Source: an uncultured Lachnospiraceae bacterium (lineage in GTDB: Bacteria > Bacillota > Clostridia > Lachnospirales > Lachnospiraceae). Taken from it: DNA of 10,102 bases. Where the stretch lies: the NCBI GenBank assembly GCA_934351705.1, contig CAKRJK010000026.1:1-10102 (forward strand), read 5' to 3'. Position 1 is the first letter of the stretch, and every line of letters begins with the position of its first letter. Of the stretch, positions 1 to 5,344 are shown in pieces. The position numbers and the translations under genes are program-made. The notes beneath the pieces are model-generated. The model ran no database searches. It had not been told where the DNA came from and was given only the letters and a program-made list of their open reading frames with translations.

Positions 1-1034
1 ACCGTAAGAGGTTTTACGGTAGAACCCGGTTCGTATGTGTAGGTAATGCAGAAATTTTCCCAAATCTTATTGAGTGCGTCCAACTGCTGATCTTCACTCA
101 TTGCCGCAATTTCTTCTTCCGTATAATAACCGCTCAAATCTCTCGGATTATTCAAGTCAAAATTCGGATAGTTTGCCATTGCGAGAATCTCGCCGTTTTG
201 CGGATTCATTACAATCACACCGGTATGCTGGCTTCCGTTGCCCTCATATGCGGCATTCTGATATTCGTCATTGAATTTTTTGATTTTTTCCTCCACTACG
301 GATTGAATATTGACATCCAAAGTTGAGGTCAGTGTCAATCCGTTGGTCGGCTCTTTCACTGCTTTTTCAAAGTTATTGTCTGTATTCAGATACCCGTACT
401 GTCTTCCATCGACTCCGTTTAAAACGTCATTGTAAGAATCCTCAAGTCCCCCGATTCCCAAGTTTCCCGAGGTTGTAAAGCCGATTGCGGACGCGGCAAG
501 CGTTCCGTACGGATAACTTCTCTGATATTCTTTTTCAAACCATACGCCTTTGATATTCGGATTGTTCTTGGTGTCATTTTGCAATTCCACAAATTTTTGA
601 ACCTCATCATAAGGCAGTTTTTTTAACAATTTATTGTACTGGCTGTTTGGTTTTTCTTCTACGAGCGTTTCCAATTCTTCCTTAGACAAATCCGCAAAAC
701 AATCTGCCAACGCATTGATGGTCGGCTCTTTGTATTCGCTTTTGCTCGTTAAGACCTTGCAATCTAAGATGACATTATATACATCGGTACTGGTTGCTAA
801 CACATTTCCTTTTGCATCTAAGATGTCACCTCTTTGATATGGCAGAATCGTGCTGTCATATTCCTGTTGTGCAAGTACTATCTTTTCGTATTTTTTACCG
901 CTGCTTGCTTCGATATACATCAATCGGATAATCAATCCGACCAAAAGCACCGTAATCATTCCAAATGTCACAACTAATTTTTTCCGCATTCTGAGCGGAA
1001 ATTTTGCCGGTTCTTTTTTCCTCTTTGCTGCCAA
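1..1034 (-). CDS. Division-type class B penicillin-binding protein (peptidoglycan transpeptidase), 3' part cut by the window edge
   Basis: The reading frame is open from a TTG start at 1034 to the left edge, giving 344 residues with the C-terminus missing. Seen: a basic N-terminus, one membrane segment (about residues 20-41), the class B PBP dimerisation-domain motif QRGDILDAKGNVLA (67-80), a conserved SYPYGTLAASAIGF stretch (173-186), and the catalytic SxxK motif in EPGSTVKP with nucleophile S338 and K341. The SxN and KTG motifs would lie outside the window. Family knowledge: such enzymes cross-link septal or spore-cortex peptidoglycan on the outer membrane face with FtsW/SpoVE and FtsL/DivIC. 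The TTG start is chosen because AGGTG lies 5 nt upstream and the gene begins 18 nt after the ftsL stop; the first ATG (residue 16) has no ribosome binding site. Last visible member of the mraZ operon. Whether it is the FtsI/PBP2B or the SpoVD paralogue cannot be decided without the C-terminus (PASTA domains or not). Confidence 0.93.
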   Translation of the reverse strand, partial: MAAKRKKEPAKFPLRMRKKLVVTFGMITVLLVGLIIRLMYIEASSGKKYEKIVLAQQEYDSTILPYQRGDILDAKGNVLATSTDVYNVILDCKVLTSKSEYKEPTINALADCFADLSKEELETLVEEKPNSQYNKLLKKLPYDEVQKFVELQNDTKNNPNIKGVWFEKEYQRSYPYGTLAASAIGFTTSGNLGIGGLEDSYNDVLNGVDGRQYGYLNTDNNFEKAVKEPTNGLTLTSTLDVNIQSVVEEKIKKFNDEYQNAAYEGNGSQHTGVIVMNPQNGEILAMANYPNFDLNNPRDLSGYYTEEEIAAMSEDQQLDALNKIWENFCITYTYEPGSTVKPLT

Positions 1035-1052
1035 AACGTCACCTGCTTTATA

Positions 1053-1529
1053 TTATTTTGACGGTATATCACTATACTGTGTCATATAATCGGCATCTTC
1101 TATGCTGTAATAAGCCACCTGCTGCGGAGAAGCATATACCATTCCGAGTTCTCCGATCGCCTGTGCCTTGATCTGGTTTAAGTCTATGGAGGTATTGATT
1201 CTCTTTAACGTAGTGTCATTGTCCGTTTTTAAATTCGTAATCTCGCTTTCTAATGCCGAGATATTGTTCATATGTGTTGTAATATCTGATTGAATATGTA
1301 TATAAGCCGCAGACACCAGACATGTGATCGCGACAGCGGCAGATAAAAATACCATGTACCCCCGGTTCATCCGCAGTTCGCGTTCCTGATTTCTTCTGAT
1401 CGCCTTTTGGCGTTTTCTCCGTTCTTCTTCCCGTTCCCTCTCCCTTTGTTCTTTGCGGTAATCCGGTATCGCTTCTGCTTTGCGTACTGTATTACCGTCT
1501 ACAAAGGTATACATTCTTTTCATCGCCAT
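1053..1529 (-). CDS. ftsL: FtsL-like septum formation protein
   Basis: A 158-residue bitopic protein. Seen: a long cytoplasmic N-terminus with a very charged Arg/Glu/Lys stretch (about 25-52), one membrane helix (about 57-77), a heptad-like coiled-coil segment (about 80-115), then LNQIKAQAIGELGM and a Pro-containing tail, the typical ending of FtsL/DivIC-type proteins. Sequence identity in this family is low, so the call leans on topology and position: it sits between rsmH and a division PBP, the standard place of ftsL in the dcw cluster. Known role: FtsL forms a complex with DivIB/FtsQ and DivIC/FtsB that activates the septal synthase. The start ATG at 1529 has AAGGTG about 5 nt upstream; a second in-frame ATG two codons later is also possible. 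It starts 24 nt after the rsmH stop. The highly charged region before the membrane segment is longer than in model FtsL proteins. Confidence 0.85.
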   Translation of the reverse strand: MAMKRMYTFVDGNTVRKAEAIPDYRKEQREREREEERRKRQKAIRRNQERELRMNRGYMVFLSAAVAITCLVSAAYIHIQSDITTHMNNISALESEITNLKTDNDTTLKRINTSIDLNQIKAQAIGELGMVYASPQQVAYYSIEDADYMTQYSDIPSK

Positions 1530-1553
1530 TGAAACACCTTCCCTTTCCCCATT

Positions 1554-2504
1554 CTAGTCTTCACTGAGATGTTTTTCAAAAACACGTAATTTTGCACTTT
1601 TCGATCTTGAATTTTCTTCTAACTCTTCTTCTCCCGGCAAAATCGGTTTTCTGGTTATGACTTTCCCTTTTGATTTTTTTCCACATACGCAGACCGGAAA
1701 GTCACTTGGACAGGTACATGGATTTTCATTTTTCTTAAAAATTGTCTTTACGATTCTATCTTCTAATGAGTGGAATGTGATAATGCAGATTCTTCCGTTC
1801 TCATTTAAAAGTTCGATCATTTCATCTAATGTATCTTGTAATACCTCGAGTTCCCGATTGAGTTCAATACGGATCGCCTGATAAGTACGCTTCGCCGGAT
1901 GTCCTCCGGTTGCCTGCACTTTCATCGGAATTGCCGCCCGGATAATGGCGTTCAACTCACCGGTTGTCTCGATTTCTTTTTTCTGTCTTGCCGCTACGAT
2001 GTGTTTTGCAATGTTTTTTGCAAATCGGTCTTCCCCGAAATCACGGATAATACGGTAAAGTTCTTTTTCACTGTACCGGTTTACAATATCTTTGGCTGTT
2101 CTGTCATTCCGCTGATCCATCCGCATATCAAGCGGTGCATCCTCCTCCCGGTAGGTAAAACCTCTCTCGGGCGTGTCCAACTGAAAAGAAGAAACTCCCA
2201 GATCCAGCAGTATTCCGTCCACCCCTGTGATTCCCAGATTGTGCAGCTCCTGTGCCATGTTACAGTAATTGTTTCTGATAATCGTAACTCTGTCTGCAAA
2301 CGACTCCAATCTCTCACTCGCCGCCGCAATCGCGTCTGCATCCTGATCGATTCCGATCAATCTTCCGTTTTCGGAAAGCCGCTTTGCGATTTCTGTGGAA
2401 TGTCCCGCTCCTCCGAGCGTTCCGTCAACATAGATGCCATCCGGTCTGATATTCAGATTTGTAATTGTTTCTTCTAATAGTACTGATTTGTGCCGGAATT
2501 CCAT
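1554..2504 (-). CDS. rsmH: 16S rRNA (cytosine-1402-N4)-methyltransferase RsmH (MraW)
   Basis: A 316-residue S-adenosylmethionine-dependent methyltransferase that modifies C1402 in the decoding centre of 16S rRNA. Seen: start [17 protein letters not shown] motif [15 protein letters not shown] (27-40), acidic motif GIDQDADA (51-58), catalytic-region motif [14 protein letters not shown] (97-110), [19 protein letters not shown] (112-130), [15 protein letters not shown] (205-219) and [10 protein letters not shown] (244-253). Near the C-terminus CTC...CVC (263-274) is a Cys-pair element common in Firmicute RsmH. Length fits the family (about 310). The frame extends 22 codons upstream into mraZ, but ATG 2504 is preferred because AGGAGG stands 5 nt before it and the family begins with this exact motif. 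The start lies 13 nt after the mraZ stop and the stop 24 nt before ftsL, so the genes are co-transcribed. Confidence 0.98.
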   Translation of the reverse strand: MEFRHKSVLLEETITNLNIRPDGIYVDGTLGGAGHSTEIAKRLSENGRLIGIDQDADAIAAASERLESFADRVTIIRNNYCNMAQELHNLGITGVDGILLDLGVSSFQLDTPERGFTYREEDAPLDMRMDQRNDRTAKDIVNRYSEKELYRIIRDFGEDRFAKNIAKHIVAARQKKEIETTGELNAIIRAAIPMKVQATGGHPAKRTYQAIRIELNRELEVLQDTLDEMIELLNENGRICIITFHSLEDRIVKTIFKKNENPCTCPSDFPVCVCGKKSKGKVITRKPILPGEEELEENSRSKSAKLRVFEKHLSED

Positions 2505-2517
2505 CTCTGCCTCCTGA

Positions 2518-2949
2518 TTAGATACTGAGTCCCAAATCTGCCATGTGTTCTGCGATTTCGTCCATATCATCGTAGGTATTGTTGTCTAACCATCTGTCTT
2601 TGCTCCAAATCTCGATACGATTTAATACGCCGACTGATACGACATCTTTTTGTATATCCGCAAATTCTCTCAAGACCGGAGGAAGCAATATTCTTCCCTG
2701 CTTGTCCACTTCGCAGGTTGCTGCTCCCGCAAAGAAGAATCTTGAGAATTTTCTGGCGTCTTTTGTGGTAAGCGGTACGGTTCTAAACTTCTCTTCAATG
2801 CTTTTCCATTCTTCATTTGGATACACAAACAAACACCCATCCAAACCTTTTGTCACAACAAACTCGCTGCCCAAAAGTTCTCTGAATTTGGATGGGACAA
2901 TCATTCTGCCTTTTGCATCAATTGTATGATTGTACTCTCCCATGAACAT
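2518..2949 (-). CDS. mraZ: Transcriptional regulator MraZ of the dcw cluster
   Basis: A 143-residue protein with two SpoVT/AbrB-type (swapped-hairpin) DNA-binding repeats: the first has [13 protein letters not shown] (11-23), the second [13 protein letters not shown] (82-94), each with the hallmark DxxGR. The N-terminus MFMGEYNH is the usual start of the family. Family knowledge: MraZ forms a ring oligomer, binds a tandem array of short repeats just upstream of its own gene and controls the dcw operon (repressor in E. coli, activator reported in mollicutes). Here that array is visible upstream (2998-3034). It is the first gene of the operon mraZ-rsmH-ftsL-PBP. ATG 2949 has AAAGG at a rather long 10-nt spacing; a later ATG two codons on would be even further away. 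The leader of about 85 nt is unusually long and carries both GTGG repeats and DnaA-box-like sequences. Confidence 0.98.
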   Translation of the reverse strand: MFMGEYNHTIDAKGRMIVPSKFRELLGSEFVVTKGLDGCLFVYPNEEWKSIEEKFRTVPLTTKDARKFSRFFFAGAATCEVDKQGRILLPPVLREFADIQKDVVSVGVLNRIEIWSKDRWLDNNTYDDMDEIAEHMADLGLSI

Positions 2950-2970
2950 ATTGCATTTACCTTTGACAGG

Positions 2971-2999
2971 TTATCCACAAAGTTATCAACTTATCCACC
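2971..2999 (+). promoter_or_regulatory. DnaA-box-like cluster in the mraZ leader
   Basis: On the plus strand TTATCCACA (2971-2979) is an exact match to the DnaA box consensus TTATNCACA. TTATCCACC (2991-2999) matches 8 of 9 and lies exactly 20 bp away in the same orientation, and TTATCAACT (2983-2991) between them matches 7 of 9. The last box overlaps the promoter-distal MraZ box (2998-3001). The sequence match is direct; binding by DnaA and any effect on mraZ are inferred. Confidence 0.5.
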
Positions 3000-3034
3000 A
3001 CTTTGTGCCACTGTCTACCACTTTCCTCCACATT
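2998..3034 (-). promoter_or_regulatory. MraZ operator: four GTGG boxes at exact 10-bp period
   Basis: Read on the minus strand, GTGG occurs at 3031-3028, 3021-3018, 3011-3008 and 3001-2998, each exactly 10 bp apart. Their contexts are AAATGTGG, GAAAGTGG, GACAGTGG and CAAAGTGG. This matches the known style of MraZ sites (tandem short GTG-containing repeats, about one helical turn apart, upstream of mraZ). The array starts right at the expected transcription start of the promoter at 3042-3070, so bound MraZ would block initiation or early elongation; repression is therefore the simpler inference, although activation is reported for MraZ elsewhere. Confidence 0.85.
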
Positions 3035-3041
3035 TAAGACC

Positions 3042-3070
3042 ATTTTACTCCACCGGCAGGTAAAAATCAA
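3042..3070 (-). promoter_or_regulatory. Housekeeping-type promoter of the mraZ operon
   Basis: On the minus strand: -35 TTGATT (3070-3065), a 17-nt spacer, -10 TAAAAT (3047-3042). The predicted start near 3035 leaves a leader of roughly 85 nt before mraZ. It lies between the terminator of the previous operon and the MraZ boxes, as expected for the dcw promoter. Confidence 0.7.
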
Positions 3071-3105
3071 GTTTTTTTCATGGGGATTAACTGTTTTTTC
3101 TCATC

Positions 3106-3141
3106 AAAAAAGCGCTGCCATACATCTCTGTACGGCAACGC
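3106..3141 (-). terminator. Rho-independent terminator of the lgt/spo0E unit
   Basis: Arms 3141-3129 and 3124-3112 (minus-strand reading) form a 13-bp stem with a 4-nt loop, followed by six T (3111-3106). Two positions are G-U pairs on the minus-strand RNA but A-C mismatches on the plus strand, so the element is built to terminate minus-strand transcripts. It lies 25 nt after the Spo0E-like stop codon and before the mraZ promoter. Confidence 0.88.
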
Positions 3142-3166
3142 CACTTTCTCTGTCCTCTTTTGTTAT

Positions 3167-3337
3167 CTAAATTCTGACGGTGTCTCTTTGTGTGAAATCA
3201 ATATACGTTTCTATCAGCTTGTCCAATTCTACGCTGATCTGATAATAGGAATCCACATCTGTTCCGTCTGCAAGCGCCTGATCCAGTCTTGCTCTTACCC
3301 TTTCTATGTCTTCTCGCAATGTCTCCCTTGTCTGCAT
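3167..3337 (-). CDS. Spo0E-like aspartyl-phosphate phosphatase (56 aa)
   Basis: A small frame of 56 codons starting MQTRETLREDIERV and ending RDTVRI. Seen: an all-helical, charged sequence with SVELDKLIETYID (35-47), which fits the family signature S-x-E-L-D-x-L-I around which Spo0E-type proteins dephosphorylate Spo0A~P; members are usually 50-90 residues, so the length fits. Expected role: brake on sporulation initiation, acting in the cytoplasm on phospho-Spo0A as a helical hairpin. The start ATG at 3337 has AAGGAG 7-8 nt upstream. It begins 26 nt after the lgt stop and is followed by a clear terminator, so it is the last gene of the unit phospholipase-like/lgt/spo0E. Other possibility: a Spo0E-fold protein acting on another response regulator. 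The motif and ribosome binding site make it a confident real gene despite its size. Confidence 0.85.
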   Translation of the reverse strand: MQTRETLREDIERVRARLDQALADGTDVDSYYQISVELDKLIETYIDFTQRDTVRI

Positions 3338-3363
3338 CTGTATCGCTCCTTAATTTTTCAAAA

Positions 3364-4248
3364 CTATACCTTTACTGACTTTTTTCTCGCTATCACAAAG
3401 ATTATCGTCGCAGCAACTACCAAGACTGCCGCCAATACCTGTGATACCGCTACTGTCGTATTCGGAATCAAAAGCTGATCCGTTCTCAATCTCTCGATCC
3501 AGAACCGTCCCACTCCGTATCCGATCAAGTACAACAAAAAGATTTCTCCCTCAAATTTCTTGTGTTTTCGTATAAACAATAACACAACCAAAACCGCCAG
3601 ATTCCAAAGTGATTCATACAGAAATGTCGGATGTACCTGTATATACGAAATTCCGTCTATCGTCACCAGATGCTCTGCCAGCTCTGCGGTAATATCCGAA
3701 CTGCTTCGCACTGCATCAACCGGTATCTGCATTGCCAGAAGTCCATCTGTGTATCCGCCGAATGCTTCCCGATTGAAAAAGTTGCCCCACCTTCCGATGA
3801 TCTGTCCGAGCAACAGTCCGAGTACCGCTGTATCTACCAGTTTCGGAAATGAAAGTTTTTTCACCCTGGAGAAAATATAAGTTGTAATAATTGCAGCAAT
3901 TACGCCACCGTAGATTGCCAGTCCACCCTGACGCAGATTAAATATACTGGACAGGTGATTCTTATAATAATCCCATGAAAAAATAACATAATAGACTCTT
4001 GCTCCGATAACCGAAACAATGATTGCCACGATTGCCAGATCAATATAGTCATCCGGATTCTGCCCTGTCCTCTTGGCTTCATATGTAGCCATCAGAATAC
4101 CCAGCATCATACCAATTGCAATAACAATGCCATAGTACGCAATGGGTACTCCGAAAATTTTTAAGCTCTCTCCCACATTTTTCAAATAGATGTGCAAATG
4201 CGGAAAATTAATATTTGTATTCATTCCATCTTTCACAACAACTGTCAT
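3364..4248 (-). CDS. lgt: Prolipoprotein diacylglyceryl transferase Lgt
   Basis: Transfers diacylglycerol from phosphatidylglycerol to the lipobox Cys of prolipoproteins, the first step of lipoprotein maturation in the cytoplasmic membrane. Seen (294-aa numbering): about seven hydrophobic segments, GGLAIYGG (108-115), the Lgt signature GRWGNFFNREAFG (152-164) with the conserved Arg153, Asn156 and Glu161, HPTFLYESLWN (206-216) and ERLRTDQL (252-259). Where E. coli Lgt has His103 in GGMSFHGG this protein has Tyr113; I believe Tyr occurs in other Clostridia, so it need not mean loss of activity. The ATG at 4248 overlaps the upstream stop (ATGA), suggesting translational coupling; ATG 4224 (residue 9, MNTNINFPHLHIYL) matches the usual Lgt N-terminus and is an equally good start. 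Neither has a strong ribosome binding site. Downstream spo0E-like gene follows after 26 nt. Confidence 0.97.
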   Translation of the reverse strand: MTVVVKDGMNTNINFPHLHIYLKNVGESLKIFGVPIAYYGIVIAIGMMLGILMATYEAKRTGQNPDDYIDLAIVAIIVSVIGARVYYVIFSWDYYKNHLSSIFNLRQGGLAIYGGVIAAIITTYIFSRVKKLSFPKLVDTAVLGLLLGQIIGRWGNFFNREAFGGYTDGLLAMQIPVDAVRSSSDITAELAEHLVTIDGISYIQVHPTFLYESLWNLAVLVVLLFIRKHKKFEGEIFLLYLIGYGVGRFWIERLRTDQLLIPNTTVAVSQVLAAVLVVAATIIFVIARKKSVKV

Positions 4249-4832
4249 GCACTGTGCTTCCGAAACGGAGGCTTAGATTTTTGTGCCAGTTGTTTTATCC
4301 CCTCTACTACTTGATGATTTAAAGATACGATATGTCTGATATCCCAATCAACGTCCATCTTTTGTTTCAAATACCTGTGATGGCTCTGTTCTATAAAATC
4401 GCACAATGCATCGGAACTTATAAATTCCTTGTGGAGTCCATCCTGTATTTCTCTGTGTGTGTCTCCTAAATACTCTTTTAATCTGTCCTTTAACTTCTTC
4501 TCATAAGAACAGTGTTCTTTCAGACCGCCCGTATAGCTTTGATTATGCGGAAATGTAAAATAATCTGCTATATAGTGCGTAATCTGTCCAAGATTGCGGT
4601 AATACTTTCTCTTTTGCCTTTTCTTATTCTGTATTTTATCCGACAGAATCCGAATATCCTGTCGAACTTTATCGAAGGTTGCTGAGATTTCGTGTTTGCG
4701 GTAAAGAAAGGATGGCTTGATATCCGGCAGAATGCTCCCCAGATAGAAAGCGAATCTATGTTGTTTTAGATCTTCATCCTGTGTATGGCGTACAATATCT
4801 CTCGCCAACGAAATGTGTGATTTCTTTCTCAT
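4245..4832 (-). CDS. Zinc-dependent phospholipase C-like protein
   Basis: A 195-residue, mostly helical protein. Seen: an N-terminal KSHISLARDIV (4-14), FYLGSILPDIKPSF (29-42), THYIADYFTFPHN (85-97) and further His at 107, 126, 134, 151, 152. His6, Asp37, His86, Asp90 and His96 look like the metal ligands of the zinc-dependent phospholipase C/nuclease P1-type fold that is widespread as an uncharacterised intracellular family in Clostridia. There is no signal peptide or membrane segment, so it is probably cytoplasmic and its substrate is unknown; the family name should not be read as proof of lipase activity. The basic stretch at 66-80 is notable. Start ATG 4832 has AAGGG 5 nt upstream. The stop overlaps the lgt start by 4 nt, and the gene has its own promoter (4881-4909), so it heads the unit with lgt and spo0E. 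Confidence 0.75.
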   Translation of the reverse strand: MRKKSHISLARDIVRHTQDEDLKQHRFAFYLGSILPDIKPSFLYRKHEISATFDKVRQDIRILSDKIQNKKRQKRKYYRNLGQITHYIADYFTFPHNQSYTGGLKEHCSYEKKLKDRLKEYLGDTHREIQDGLHKEFISSDALCDFIEQSHHRYLKQKMDVDWDIRHIVSLNHQVVEGIKQLAQKSKPPFRKHSA

Positions 4833-4839
4833 GTAATCC

Positions 4840-4935
4840 CTTCACGAAAAATTCTTTTGTACAACTGCAATTATTTTACTATTGTACTTCTTATAAATAC
4901 TTTTTACAAGTACCCTAAGTGAATTTTTCGTGAAG
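4840..4935. repeat. Perfect 15-bp inverted repeat flanking a promoter
   Basis: Arm 4840-4854 (CTTCACGAAAAATTC) and arm 4921-4935 are exact reverse complements, 66 bp apart. On the minus strand the upstream arm runs into a second half-site, giving TTCACG-N5-TTCACT (4934-4919), a direct repeat with 11-bp period placed about 10 bp before the -35 box. The downstream arm has TTCACG-N5-TTCTTT on the plus strand and ends in the ribosome binding site of the phospholipase-like gene. It may be a pair of binding sites for a dimeric regulator (11-bp direct repeats are typical for OmpR/PhoP-type response regulators), or an RNA stem in read-through transcripts. No flanking target-site duplication is seen. 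Confidence 0.7.
4881..4909 (-). promoter_or_regulatory. Promoter of the phospholipase-like/lgt/spo0E unit
   Basis: Minus strand: -35 TTGTAA (4909-4904), 17-nt spacer, -10 TACAAT (4886-4881). The predicted start near 4874 gives a leader of about 42 nt. The promoter lies inside the loop of the perfect inverted repeat 4840-4935, with one repeat arm just upstream of -35 and the other next to the ribosome binding site. Confidence 0.65.
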
Positions 4936-4954
4936 TTTCCCCTTTATTCCCTAT

Positions 4955-5269
4955 TTATTGACAACAAAAACTTGCACATTGTGTATCGCAGATTGCTGTT
5001 GCGTTTCCTCCGACGATACCGATGCGGTCTGCACTGCATTTGCAAGCCTCATTGAATTTACATTTGACTGCCTCGCAATCAACATCGATATGCTCACTCT
5101 TGTGGCCTACCATGTTTTTCGCTCCCCAGCCTTTGCGCTCATGAAAACTTCCGCAGCAAGTCTCGCTTGTATTTTTTGCCTCTTTGCCTGTTACAAGGAT
5201 GTCTCCCTTACAGCAGCAGTTTTCGTCATTGTACATACAATTTGTGACTGAACACTCTAATCTTGTCAT
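4955..5269 (-). CDS. Tandem DUF1540 Cys-rich protein
   Basis: A 104-residue protein with 15 cysteines (14 percent). Seen: two copies of the same unit, residues about 4-42 (LEC-x4-C...CCC...TCCGSF) and 63-102 (VDC-x4-C-x5-CxC...C-x3-CASF). Each shows C-x4-C, then a Cys cluster, a KGDI/ADRIGI strand with V-T/G-G, and a final Cys pair before S-F. This is the DUF1540 pattern; the domain is common in Clostridia, has no settled function and by its Cys spacing probably binds metal. The second unit lacks one Cys of the first unit's CCC run. No membrane segment or signal peptide. ATG 5269 is chosen over an upstream in-frame ATG because GGAG lies 7 nt before it and the family starts at this point. That ribosome binding site lies inside the hairpin 5273-5327. 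It has no obvious promoter of its own and no terminator after it. Confidence 0.88.
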   Translation of the reverse strand: MTRLECSVTNCMYNDENCCCKGDILVTGKEAKNTSETCCGSFHERKGWGAKNMVGHKSEHIDVDCEAVKCKFNEACKCSADRIGIVGGNATAICDTQCASFCCQ

Positions 5270-5327
5270 AAAAAATCTCCTTTCTTTACTGAAATACACC
5301 CTTAGGATGTGTAAAGAAAGGAGATTT
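5270..5327 (-). terminator. 17-bp hairpin with U6 tract after thrS, overlapping the DUF1540 ribosome binding site
   Basis: Arms 5327-5311 and 5289-5273 are perfect reverse complements (17 bp) around a 21-nt loop. On the minus strand the second arm is followed by T residues ending at 5270, directly before the ATG of the DUF1540 gene. The shape is that of a rho-independent terminator or attenuator for thrS, though the stem is only moderately GC-rich and the loop is large. The AAAGGAG ribosome binding site of the DUF1540 gene is within the 3' arm, so in full-length read-through RNA it would be paired. Confidence 0.7.
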
Positions 5328-5344
5328 ATTCATGGTTTCTTTTT

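Noticed and set aside
1899..2477. 192-codon plus-strand open frame
   Set aside because: Antisense to the well-supported rsmH, no ribosome binding site and no recognisable protein features; a shadow frame.
2505..2570. 22-codon N-terminal extension of rsmH overlapping mraZ
   Set aside because: The family begins at [12 protein letters not shown], which has an AGGAGG site 5 nt upstream; the extension has no ribosome binding site and overlaps the end of mraZ.
2971..3060. Replication origin, because of the DnaA boxes
   Set aside because: Only one exact and one near-exact box, no dnaA or dnaN nearby and no AT-rich unwinding region; the site lies in the leader of mraZ, so gene regulation is more likely.
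3080..3478. 132-codon plus-strand open frame
   Set aside because: Antisense to the terminator, the Spo0E-like gene and the end of lgt, with no ribosome binding site.
4840..4935. Small non-autonomous mobile element (MITE) bounded by the 15-bp inverted repeats
   Set aside because: No target-site duplication flanks the arms, and the interior is a functional-looking promoter; a regulatory role fits better. Other genome copies would reopen the idea.
5270..5299. Upstream start of the DUF1540 gene at 5299
   Set aside because: It would be translated through the hairpin arm and lacks a ribosome binding site; ATG 5269 has GGAG 7 nt upstream and matches the domain start.
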